DNA from: Strix aluco
Lineage: Eukaryota; Chordata; Aves; Strigiformes; Strigidae
Length of the DNA: 64,000 bases
Reading direction: 5' to 3'
NCBI RefSeq assembly: GCF_031877795.1
Contig: NC_133933.1
Span: forward strand, 20,798,029 to 20,862,028
Made by a program: the position numbers and the translations under genes. The notes beneath the pieces are model-generated. The model searched no databases. It saw nothing but the letters and a program-made list of their open reading frames with translations, and had not been told where the DNA came from. Of this stretch, positions 25,921 through 37,445 are shown in pieces (position 1 is the first letter of the stretch; every line of letters starts with the position of its first letter).

Positions 25921-26632
25921 AGTCATCTACCTGTGCAAAGCATTTGACACTGTCCTGCATGACATCCTTCTCTGTAAATTGGAGAGACATGGATTTGACA
26001 GATGGACCACTCAGTGGAGAAGGAATTGTCTGGATGGTCGCACTCAGAGTCACGCTCACCGGCTCAATGTCCAAGTGTAGAGTGGTGACGAGTGATGTTC
26101 CTCAGGGGTTGGTGTTGGGACTGGTGCTGTTTAACATCTCTGTTGGTGGCATGGACAGTGGGATTGAGTGCACCTTCAGCAAGTTTACTGACGACACCGA
26201 GCTGTGTGGTGCAGTCGACATATCCCTTCCTATGCTGGAGGGAAGGGATGTGCCATCCAGAGGGACCTGGACAGGCTGGAGAGGTGGGCCCGTGCAAACC
26301 TCATGAAGTTCAGCAAGGCCAAGTGCAAGGTCCTGCACATGGGTCAAGGCAATCCCAAGCACAAATACAGGCTGGGCGATGAGTGGATTGAGAGCAACCC
26401 TGCAGAGAAGGATTTGGGAATAGTAGTGGATGGAAATCTGACTATGAGCCAGCAGTGTGTGTTCACAACCCAGAAATCCAGCCATAACATTGGCTGCATC
26501 CAAAGAAGTGTGACCAGCAGGTCGAGGGAGGTGATTCTCCCCCTCTACTCTGCTCTTGTGAGACCTCACCTGCAGTGCTGTGTCCAGCTCTGGGGCCCCC
26601 AACATAAAAAGGACATGGACCTGTTGGACTGA
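25921..26632 (+). pseudogene. CR1 ORF2 reverse transcriptase remnant
   Basis: This is the C-terminal half of the CR1 polyprotein within the element above. Three frames carry it in turn: 25883-26080 has the [12 protein letters not shown] motif, 25944-26306 has the F(T)DD catalytic motif, and 26204-26632 has the thumb and C-terminal part through [16 protein letters not shown]. At least two frameshifts separate them. The endonuclease and the N-terminal RT are absent because of 5' truncation. Confidence 0.85.
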
Positions 26633-27083
26633 GTCCAGAGGAGGCCATGAAGATGATCAAGGGGGCTGGAGCACCTCCCTTATGAGGACAGGCTGAGAGA
26701 GTTGGGGTAGTTCAGCCTAGAGAAGAGAAGGCTCCAGAGAGACCTTATAGCGGCCTTCCAGTACTTAAAGGGGGCTACAGGAAAGATGGGGAGGGATTCT
26801 TTATCAGGGGGTGTAGGGATAGGACTATGGGTAACAGTTTTAAACTGAAAGAGGGTAGATTTAGATGAGATATTAGGAAGAAATTCTTTACTGTGAGGGT
26901 GGTGAGACACTGGAACAGGTTGCCCAGAGCAGTGGTGGCTGCCCCCTCCCTGGCAGTGTTCAAGACCAGGTTGGACGGTGCTTTGAGCAACCTGATCTAG
27001 TGGAAGGTGTCCCTGCCCATGGCAGGGGGGTTGGACTAGATGATTTTTAAGGTCCCTTCCAACCCAAACCATTCTATGATTCT
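25921..27083 (+). mobile_element. CR1 LINE, 5'-truncated, about 1.16 kb, relatively young
   Basis: This is a plus-strand CR1 containing the 3' part of ORF2 and the complete 3' UTR. Readable pieces in shifting frames are [20 protein letters not shown], a VPQG block, the catalytic-site region SKFTDDTELCGAV (the Asp-Asp pair retained) and [16 protein letters not shown]. The frame changes between blocks, and a stop follows DMDLLD, which is the normal end region of ORF2. The 3' UTR ends ggtcccttccaacccaaacc attctatgattct. CR1 reverse transcriptase primes on its own RNA without a poly(A) tail, and none is seen. The copy is dead but closer to a CR1 consensus than the others here. Confidence 0.92.
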
Positions 27084-28572
27084 TTTTATGTGAAATCATC
27101 CAGCTCACGTGATATTACTTCTGCTGAAAAATGAGTTTGCCTTTATCATTTTAATGATCAAAACCTTAATTCTGATGCTGAAACCTGGATCACCTGACAG
27201 TTTGACTCCAACTTTATGTTCTTCTGTGGGACCACTTAGTGTCAAAGGCTTGTGTAATGTTTGGATCTCATCATTCAGCAGAGTTTTGGTAATGACATCC
27301 AGAAGCAAGTAGCTTTCATGTTTGAGAAGCAGTTCGTTCAACATTAAAAAAGGCTAGTGGGCGTTGGGACTTACAGGTTTTATTTCCTGCTCTACCACTG
27401 ATTTGTTATTTGCTTAAGATGCAGAGAGGCTTGTTGAGAAGGCTTATGATGTTTGATGTTTTATTCTGAAAGTGCTGGTTCCCACAATCACTTTACAGGG
27501 TATCTCAGCTTGCCATTGTTAATGAGAGGAGAAGAAAGAAAAAAGCCAATTTCCATCCAACTTGCTGTAAAGAGTTGAAAAAAGTAACTTAGGAAAATTG
27601 TATTTTTTAAAGGTTGTTTAAAAATATCAAAATAGTTGTTTCTAAGGCCAAAACCAGTTCTGGATCCAAGCATGACTACTGCATGCTATCAAAATCTGGA
27701 TTCTGGTTTACACTCAGATATTTCTGTATAACTAAATCCGAAGCACTGTTTGGTTTTATCTTCCTCCATTTTAGGAAGCGTTCTCTTACAGACTCTTGAC
27801 AATATTCTGAATATTAAAGCTTTAGTAATGATAGCAGTCTTCATGTTGACAATGCTGACGTTCCGCAGAGGAAACTTGTTTCTAGACACTACCTCCAATC
27901 TCCTTTTCCTTCCTTCTGAGATTTTAAAACTTTAATGTTTCATCCAAGACTCTGAAGAAAGATCTCAAGGTCAGTTTTTGTTACCAGTTTCCCAGGGAGA
28001 ACTAGAAGTTGTCAGTGTTTCTGTTCTCCAGATTACAACACACAATGGTCACTTCCACGGTGTGACCAGTGTCTATAATTATAGAGCTCTGGTTTGGAGG
28101 GAAAACCTTGGTCAGAACTGGTGGACACAAAAATAGTAAAAACAATGGAAGAAGTCTTGATAATATTATTATACTGGAAATCATTATGGGACTGTGAGTC
28201 ATCACTGGCCTCTCTACTGTATATACCTTCCAGGAACAAGTAGCTAATGAGCAGAGTGTTTTTTCTTCTCTTCTGAGTTTTCTGGTTTGAAATCTTTCTC
28301 TTGTAAGCTTGTTCTAAACTGTTAGTAAAGCCTATAGTGAATTTGAGACTGTGAACACTTGCTCTTTACACTCATTACAATTGTATCAGAAATTCCTGAT
28401 GAGCGGAGAATGATGGACAGGTGCTGTCTAACTAATTCATGTGTGATGTAACTGTTGGCATTGTGGTTATTTCATACTGTCTGTAATGAAAGAAATGGGC
28501 CATTAGGAAATAATGTATCATAAATCTAGGTAGAAGTTATATAGTTAGAGTTTATAAGATGTAAAAAAGCAG

Positions 28573-28606
28573 AACAAAACAAAACAAAACCAAAACCCAA
28601 ACCCAC
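28573..28606 (+). repeat. (AAAAC)n-type microsatellite, impure
   Basis: Repeats of aacaaaac grade into ccaaaacccaaaccc, about 34 bases of an interrupted A/C-rich simple repeat. Confidence 0.85.
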
Positions 28607-31600
28607 TAGCTGTTCATCTACATGTGTCTTTCTAGAAGAGACAAATGCTTAGCTTTGGTTCTCTCCCAGGAGAACATCCAAAATCCTGAATTATGGTCCA
28701 CCTTTATATCAGTAAGTGGCGACTGCGGGGAAAAAGAGCTGCTTTCACCCCACAAGAGAGAAAAATGCACCCCTGTGGGAGATGCAGCTTTAAATCCTCC
28801 TCTGACCGAGGAGGGGACCAATCTGAAGTACCCACCCATTCGACACAGCCTGGGATGGATGCAATGTTTTCCCTGCAGCTGGCTCTCTGTTTGAAGAGAA
28901 CTGTTAGGTCTATTTTTTTGGAAAGCCCAAGAGAGCAGGCACGCAGCAAGACTTAGCAGTTCCTGGGCTTTGGGGGATGGAGGCAGGACATCTATTTCAT
29001 GAAGCCCTGCAAAACTAAGAGTTAGAGCTGAGCTACTCAGCTCATTTTCAGTTCAAGGGTTTTCTGGGTATGTGCCTGGAGACACTGAATACAAAAACAT
29101 ATACTTACCTATGGCCTTCAATATTTACAGGTTTAGGCAGGAGCTTCTGAGGGTTCAGGGCTTCCTCAAAATTATTATATTGTGTGAAAAAATTAGGTGG
29201 AATCTGACACGTTATTTTTAGCTGTTTTCATCGATTATACTGCAGAGCCTGATTCTCATTCATGTTACACCCCTCCATGTCCCAGGTAAATGCAGGCCGT
29301 CTAGAGGGCTGGAGTTGTGCAACAAGACCTCCGTTGGCTCTTTGAGTTCAGATCATGATTATAGATATGTCTGAGTGCAAGTCTATGAGTTATTCTTCAT
29401 CTTTGCATGAGGAAGTAGGGAAGCTCAGAGATGGGGAGTGCATTTGATAGAATTAAGGTGAACAAAAGGGCAGCTTTGATATCATGGCTTTTGACAAGGA
29501 GAGGAACTAAAGAGAATTATGGTGACCTGGAGTTGCCACACAGTCTGTTTTAACTCAGACTTTGTTTGGCAGGCTTGTAGGGGAAAAAAAATAAAATCAA
29601 TACTTTATTCTAGATGAAAATGTTGTATGGTTTTGTCTTATCCATTATTTCTAAATCAGGATCTGATAGCGCAACCTTTGTCTTGAAATCAGACATTTTG
29701 GAGGAAAGTTCATGTCTTGTGAAGAAAAAGGGGAAAATGTAATTTCCCTTCTAGCTTGCTATTATTGTTCTCCCCTCCCTTCCCTTCCAGGTTCTGAAAG
29801 GTTCCACTCCTATAGGAATTGCTTTTACTGCTTCACTTAATTTGCCTGGTGATTGTAATCTTCTCTGACTTTTTCTGTAATCATTCTATCGGAGAGTATT
29901 CCTATGCGCCCTCCCAGGACTTTACTGGGGAAAGAAGGTGGGAGGAACAGCAGAGGTTGAGCTGACTTCAGGACTGACGTGATCTTGCAGTTGACAGTGG
30001 GAGGCTTTTTTCTTCCTTTGCAATAACATTTGCTGCTATTGGAACTGTCAGTAAAGTGGGAAAAAGCAATTAATATTTTTGCCTCTGTCTTTCACAAAAT
30101 CCTCACTTTTCTGCAAGTAAAGCTCTTGAAAGAAATCATAGTTCACCTTGAGGAATGATAAGAGAGAAAAGAACTGTAAGAACATTCTGTGTGTCCTTTG
30201 CTCATTAGCAATGACAGACTGTGGAGGAAAGATATCCCATAGCACAAGTTTTGTAAATACAATTGCAATAAAATCTAATTTCAGGACAAATAAAAATCAG
30301 AAAAGGAAGCTAATTGGACATTTCTTTCCAAAGATACCTTATCTTCAACTTTATGTCTTAACAAGTTCAGCCAAAAATTTTAGCAGTCTGAAATTGTAAC
30401 ACAGGGAAGAATTATTACACTTTGTGTCAATTAGGTGGAATGCTTTTTAACTAAATATACCTGCCCCTTTTGCAGATTTTGCTTAGGAAGGTGGAAATCT
30501 GCCCCTGTGAGTGACTCACCAAAGTCCCATTACCAGTACATTTATTCTGTTATGTGCATCACTGATGCATCCTGAGCCAAAAGGCAAGCAGCAGGAAGCT
30601 GTGACCTCTGCTCTGAGCAGTCAGATCAAATCAGGTGGTTTGATTTTCACAAGGTGAGGAGCTGCTTTGCCCCCCATTGGAGTCCCGAGTTGCCTTTCTC
30701 TAGGGCATCAGGTAGCCGAGTAGACAGGAGACTGCTGCCCTCAGCAACGCCCCTCGCTGTGCGTCCTGGGAACGGATGTTTCTCCGAGTACTCCGAGTCT
30801 CCACTTGGAGCTGGTATTGCGTTTGTTTGTTGGGTGATCCTGGTGTCTCCCAGAATCTGGAGAAAATCACTGCTTATGTGCAATATAAGACAGGTACGTA
30901 TAAATTACCAGAGACCATAACAAGCACACAACAAAAAATGGCCTCTACCTTAGCAAGTGTGCAATACGAATACTTCCATCTGCAGTCTGACCATCTGTTT
31001 GGGATTCTCTCCGTCAGCGTAACACTTCTCCCACTCCACTATTAAGAAGTGAGTTTCACAGCTATACCCTGTTGAATACCTCTGAGGCAAAAAGCTTTGA
31101 GAAAGTTACCAAGCTATTTGGGGGAGTTTGTTTTTAATTTTTGTCCACAACTGAACTGCAAAGGGCAAAACTCACACTGATGTAACTAGAATTAGGGCTT
31201 CATTCTTGTTCTTTAAACTCTCACTCCCTACTGCATTAAATCTACTTTAAACTTGAAATATTTTTCAGTGTCAATAATTTAAGAACATAAAGGGCAGTAC
31301 CTGGAAAGCCAAGTCATGTTCATGATCCCATTTTCCTAAGCATTAAGCAGGTACCTAAAATATCAACCCTTTCTTGGGTTGCACAGGTGCTCAGTAAGAC
31401 TTTCTGAAATGCTTTCATTACAGATGATGCACAATGCCTGGTTCATTTACAAGAGTGTTAACGTTTCTATGTAAATTTCTTTGAAATGAGAGTGTGCCTT
31501 AAAAATATTTTAAGTCTTTGGGACAGTTCATAAACAGTAAAAGTCTTTGAGATGGAAATATTTCCTTTCTCAGTGAAAGGCCAGCCGTACCTACAAAGTC

Positions 31601-34600
31601 TGCATGTGGGAAGGATAATGGTGCTTAAAAGCTTCAACAGAACATTAATAAAGGGAAGAAATTTTCTGTGTCTTGCTAGGTTTTGTGCAGTGTCTGCAAC
31701 CACGTCCATCCTGTGCAAACACTGGCCTTGGTAATGAATCTTCTGTCATGCCAGGAGAGAATGGATGGGACGACAAGGTTCAGGGGAGCCAGAGGTTTTA
31801 TATTCTATTCCCAGCCCCTCTTCAAACATCATCTTTTCTCCTCTCACATAATTCTGGCTGCTCCTGTAAGTAGAAGTGGGAACACATGAGTCTCTGCAGC
31901 TTTCGCTGTAGCTGGATAAGACTGAAGCGTTCAGCTGGATGCCTCTTGGTGAGACGGTGTTCAGTGGACTTGTGCCCTGATGTCAGGCTCAGTATGTGAC
32001 TGAATGTATGCCAACACCTGTATCACTGTCCAGCACATCCAATGAGCACCCTTCTGTCCATGGCTGTGCCTGCAGCAGCTCGTGCCTAGTGGTTCTGGCA
32101 GGTAGAGCTCTGATTTCGCAGTGGGCTTCTTCTGAATAAAGCATGTAATCAAAATAATTTCTGAAAGAAAAAACAAGTGCTGAACATTTAAAGTTCCAAC
32201 TGAATCTAAAGGGAATGGAAAGGTTTCAAAGTGCATCTTTTAATGTCTGTTGAACGTGGTTTCTTTCGATGCTAAACGGAGAGTTCATAGGACCACATTT
32301 AGTTTAATTTCTTTAAAAACAAAGTTCACTGAGATCCTGGGATGGAAAATTCTGTAGGAATTTGGAGTCTCTGTAAGTCTTGGACCAGAGAATCTCATCT
32401 CTTTATGGATATAGGAGAGATGAGAATCCTAGAGGTAGGTAGGTTTCTTTAGTTGTGAAGTTCCTCTGGTCTTGCTGGACCATGTCTCTGAAACAAACTT
32501 CAGATGGAGTCTGTAGGAGTTGAGGGTTACAAAGTGCTTTCCATGCTGGGGATCATATTTTACAGTAATCTTGATGATTTTTTTTTTACCCCAGTAAATA
32601 TTAATGCTTTGCTGAGTGATAGCTATAATTAAAATATTTTTCTCAAGAACACCCTTTTAAACAAACTAAAGGACTAATGTAACGTATTTTTCTAACAAGA
32701 ATTCTTACATTTTTCAACAAAGACAAAACAAAGGATAATTATTTAAAAGTAAGAAGAGCTTTTGGAAAACCCAGCTGCATGTCCATTGCTGAGAAATTCC
32801 TTGAAAATTTGTAGGGAATAGAGATATAACAAGGAATTGAGGAAAGACAACTTGACTTTTTTCATCTGGCTCTAATCAAGATTCTGATCAGATTTTTTTC
32901 GTGAGTTCCTCAGACTATGGAACTTGCAAATTTTGAATAAGAGAGCAGGTCTGCAGGAGGGTTTAATCTGTTTTGTGTTTTCCCGTTGAATTATCAGTTT
33001 AACTATTCTTTGCATTGCCTACTCTTTATTTTGTGCCATTTGATGACAAACCTGCATCCAGGTGAAGCTGCTCACTCCAGGCTACCCCTCCAGCTTCCCC
33101 ACAGTGGGGGGTGTTGGGTGATACAGCTCCCTTGGGACACTGCTCCACAGCAGGACTTGGTGGGGTTACGATCCCTCCTCCCTGAGCCACCCAGGCAAGC
33201 TGGTGCAGGAGGATGCTGCCCTGTGCCGCTGGTAAATGCCAGAGCCGTATTGCTATGCACAAGAGCTTAGGAGGAAGCATGGAAGGAATTGTAATTTGGA
33301 GAGGTTTGCTGGCAGCGCAGATTAGACCTCTGCTCAGGGCTGTGCCTAAGAAGTTGCTGCCTAGTCTTTCCATTAGATAGCAAAGCTTTTGTATAATACC
33401 TGCTTTAATTGAATTATGGATCTCTTGCTTGCTGCACTCCCTGCTGTAAAATCTTTGACCGTACTTGTATCTCACACACACATAGTTTTGCTCAATATTC
33501 TGTAGCATTTATGGTTACATATAAGGTTTTTATAGGTATAGCTCAAAAGAAGGTAGTGACTTCATTGAATTTTCCTTGTTTAGATAAGAAAGCTGAGGAT
33601 GTCTCTGTATGAGTTGTGCAGAGTGGACGTGAGTTGCAGATGCATTTTCTTCTACTTCCACATTGTGTAAATTTGAACCTGAGACCTTCTATACACAAGG
33701 TGAGAACTTGCTTTATTTGTCACTACACAACTCAGTTCTGTCATTTTCACCACTAATGGGATTTTGTGACTGAGTGACCTTGTTAATACAGCAATATGTT
33801 GCCTGCCATATCATCAGTAACGATGTTCCAAATAATAAGAGGCAGAAAATGCCAGCTGAAAAAAATAGTGAAAAAATTATGCTAGTTTCTTTCTGTCTTT
33901 TCCAGGAAAAGGAAAAAAAGCCTCCATTATCTTAAAAATTATATTACTTTAGAATCCTACTTTAATGTGATGAAATAGTTAAAGCACTGCTCTCCTCTAG
34001 CACAATTTGACAAAATAGCTCTTTAAAGATCTTGGGGGAAAAAGGGACATAAATATGGAGTGGATCCTTTTAACATAACAAAGCCCATCATTAGACTGGG
34101 AGGATATTATGACACCAGTTACCAAGAGAAAAACCTCTGTGAATAGACTTTATGATAAAATCGTGGTTTTTCAGATATTTATCTCCTAATGTTTTATAGT
34201 TCAGCATCTTTTACTGTCTTAATGACAAATATTGTTCTTATTGAGGTAATACTAGGCCTGACTATTTTATGTATATGAAGATGATATGCATAGTTAGGAG
34301 TGACCTGATGACTTTATGAACTGAATAAATAAGGAAAGGGAGCTAGGTATAGGGAAATGAAGTCACAATTAAGTCTCCTGAGTCTCTCTCCAGTGCTACA
34401 TTTACCAGACCACACTGCCTCTTAATTTATGACTAAAATCTCCAAGGAAAGTTTATATTGCCGCCTGTCGGAAGGATGTATGAAATGAGGTTGGAATCAC
34501 ATCACAGCTCTGTGCCTGGCACAGCGAAGGGGGAACTGAGGATCTGTGAATCTGGGCAGGATCATATAGGCAGAACTGCAAAGAGGAACTTGAAATTCCT

Positions 34601-34971
34601 CTAATTATCACTCTCTTGGAACAAGCCAAGAGCAATGTCTTCAGAAAGCCAACAGATTAATTCAAAGACAGACTTTTCAGGAAAGGAGGCAAGAGTGTTT
34701 ATGGGATTAATGGCCTGTGGGGGAATGCCAGTATCAACGAGCAAGTCTCCACCGCTCAATGAAACATCATGGTGACTCACTCAAGCTGAAGCTTTCCTCT
34801 GCTGAGCTGGCCTGATGGCATGGTGCAATGTCACGCCAAGGTGCTAGCTCTGATCAAAAAACAGGAGAGCTGCACTGATAGCTAGCAAAGTGCTAGAAAA
34901 GATGTTGCTAGTGCAGGAGTCTGCACTGTGCTGCCTCCAGCACTGTGGACATGGCCACAGAAAATAATTTC

Positions 34972-35030
34972 GTAACCCACAAGTTAGTACTTTCTGCTGG
35001 ATTCAAACCCCTGTGTAGTGCCAGAGCCTT
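34972..35030 (+). mobile_element. Possible MIR-like SINE relic
   Basis: The run taacccacaagttagtac, then gctggattcaaacccctgtg and gtgccagagcc, resembles the MIR core box ('agctagtaagtgg.agagc.ggattcaaaccc..gtctgactccagagcc'). Only about 55 bases match. It is plausible because MIR-type fragments persist in bird genomes, but it is unverified. Confidence 0.25.
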
Positions 35031-35052
35031 TTTTTGTTTGTTTTTTTTTTTG
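35030..35052 (+). repeat. T-rich tract
   Basis: A T-run broken by two G (ttttttgtttgttttttttttt), directly after the possible MIR-like relic. Confidence 0.8.
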
Positions 35053-35472
35053 CTTGTGGAGGCGTTGTGTATTTTATGAGACAAGAAGGTGATTTATTGA
35101 GGACTTATACATTTCTGGGCATTACCAAAAGTGAGTGAGTTCGAACATTTGAATCCTAGCTACATTCCTGCCTTGTGTGAAAATATCCTGCCCAGCTGGG
35201 TTACCTTGAATTTTCTGCGGGATACAGTACTTAGAGTTGTTTACATATGATTAGCAGCAATTCTAGGAAGGAAGAAGCATCCATAATGTTTATTAATGGA
35301 TCATCTTTTACATATGCTTGTGATTTTTATAGAGGAATTCTTAACAAACTATAATCAACTGATAGGTATCCATGAAGCTCCTAGACAACCATTAAAAATA
35401 GTAGCTAAACAAGTAACAAGCTTTTGATATGTCCTTGTTAGATTATGTATTCGTTGCCTGGAAGAGCAAATA

Positions 35473-35640
35473 GTCTATAAAGAAGCACTGGAGTACATTG
35501 CCTAGAGAGTCTGTGGAGTCTCCATCCTTTGAGATGTTCAAAACCTGACAGCCCTGAGCCTTAGCTGGCCTTGCTCTGAGCATGGGGGTGGAGTAGACAA
35601 TTTCCAGAGGTGGAAATTTCTCAGATATTCTGTGACTCTG
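35473..35640 (+). mobile_element. CR1 LINE 3' end fragment
   Basis: Recognisable pieces are attgcctagagagtctgtgg, agtctccatcctttgaga, gttcaaaacctgac, agctggccttgctctgagca and ggggtggagtagacaatttccaga, ending attctgtgactctga. This is a CR1-D/C-type 3' UTR. It is diverged and has lost several bases. Confidence 0.8.
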
Positions 35641-37337
35641 AGTATTCTTCAAGAATTCATCTTCCATAGGAAATGGCAGACCTGCATTAAGAAAAGAAAA
35701 ATAGCTCAACATAGAGGCTGCTTCCATGGGCAAGCCCCAATCCAATGAAATATGTTTAAATTTAGGCATGCAAGCTGTGTAACCCATAAAGCAGGCTTGC
35801 CACTTAACCTTTAAGTAAATGGGGTACTCTTATGCTTGAATCTAACATTCTTAATTGCTTTGTTGAAACCCAAGAAATAAAATAAGGACTCCTTAATAGA
35901 AAACACACAAAATTTTCCCAAATTAACTATGTATATTAAGCATTGCTTGAATATATATTTAAGTGTCAGACTAAATTTATGTAGAAACTACTGTAACATT
36001 ACTAATATTTTGGGTTTTTGCTAAAAACAAAAATGGGAAAGAAAAATCTAGTCAGCCTTTAGTTTTCAGTTTCCATTGGCTTGAATTCCTGGGTTCCCAT
36101 AAACAGCTATGTCTTAACTGGTCTATATGGAGTTTTTGTGGGGGCAGTGGGGTGCATGTGGAAGGGTTGTTATTTGTTTTCCTTTATTTTTAAATCAGAA
36201 TAGTTCATGATAAACAACTTAGTTTGTCAGACATCATTTGGGCTAGGATTGGTGTCAAATGGGGTTGTTTAATGCACAGGGCCTGCCAAGTGTGCATCTT
36301 TCTTAGCAGACAGCTCTAATCCTTCATGGTCCACCAACTTTACCTTTATGAGTTCTTTTGATTGGTAATTGAGAGAATAAATCTTTGAAGAACTTACATA
36401 AATGCAAAAAAGAAACGCCATTAAGATTCAAGCAGTAAAATGCCTACTGGCATATTTTATATGGTACCTTTTCAGTCCTCTACCATCTAAATTCATTTTG
36501 CCAGACAAAGATTTGAGATTGGCATCCAGTTATAGATTTTGTTTTCTTATGCATTGTCATCTGCACCCTCTATATTTTAACTTTTAATACCAGCATGTAA
36601 GTGAACTGTTCTTAGAGCCGAATTGCTCTGAAGCACTTTGCAGTATTGAAGATGCAGAGCAGAATAAAGAATTCAGTGTACTGAGGCACTGTATCCTTTC
36701 TGTCCCTATTTAAGTTATACAGATGAGGCATTCTTTTTAGTAAATTTTTGGTCTTATATTTAGTATAGGATTAGTTAGTGGTGGACTAATAGCTCTTTTG
36801 TTAATGATGAAACAGAAGGAGTGAGCTCTTACTTGGGGTAGAGGAGGCAGCTCTGAGCAAGTCTTCTTATAAAGCAAGAAAGCAAAATGGGAGCACTTGC
36901 ACCTGCTACCTATCTGCTAGGAGTTTATTAGCCCAATAAACATAAGCTACCTTCTGTGCATTTGCTTTTCAACTTTTCAGTCAAGTCACCACTAGATCTT
37001 GGCGGAAAATGCAACTGAAAGCCCTAAAGGTTATCTTGACTGTTTTCAAAAGAATAAAGATTTCACCACAGTCTGTAGTGTCCAGCTCAGCCCCCACAGG
37101 TTTGCTTACTGGTAGGAAGAATTATTTCAACATGGCTTGTTAGCTTAAATGTAACCTCATACAGAGGATAATAAAGACTTGACCTCATTAGATTTGGAGA
37201 CCTCTTGGCTTTGTGATGCTCTGGTTATCAATTTATAATTCCTCCTCTTACATGTGCCTGTTATAAGATGAACACAATCACATACAAAAGGTGAAAAGTG
37301 AGAATTAACATTCTCACATTCTCATTTCAGGTTGACA
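35641..37337. other. Non-coding DNA between two CR1 fragments
   Basis: Nothing recognised: no repeat signature, no exon, AT-rich throughout. Confidence 0.55.
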
Positions 37338-37445
37338 TAGCGCTGAGGGATCTGGTGTAGTTGGGAACTGTCAGTGCTAGGTTAATGGCTGGACTAGATG
37401 ATCTTCAAGGTCTTTTCCAACCTAGATGATTCTGTGATTCTGTAA
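37338..37445 (+). mobile_element. CR1 LINE 3' end fragment
   Basis: The pattern gggatctggtgtagttgg, ctaggttaatggctggacta, gatgatcttcaaggtctttt and ccaacctagatgattctgtgattctgta is a clear CR1 3' UTR with the duplicated terminal octamer. It is about 108 bases long and 5'-truncated. Confidence 0.87.

Larger units (their letters stand above)
27084..35472. other. Non-coding DNA, no gene seen
   Basis: No supported exon. It includes the (AAAAC)n tract at 28573, GC-richer patches at 30,640-30,800 and 33,050-33,240 without recognisable coding content, and a possible MIR-like relic near 34,972. Confidence 0.55.

Noticed and set aside
26102..26605. Minus-strand open frame of 167 codons
   Set aside because: It is the antisense shadow of the CR1 reverse transcriptase remnant.
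33655..33725. tRNA-SINE-like wording (aatttgaacctgagaccttc)
   Set aside because: A single short box with no second promoter box or tail; it cannot be told from chance.
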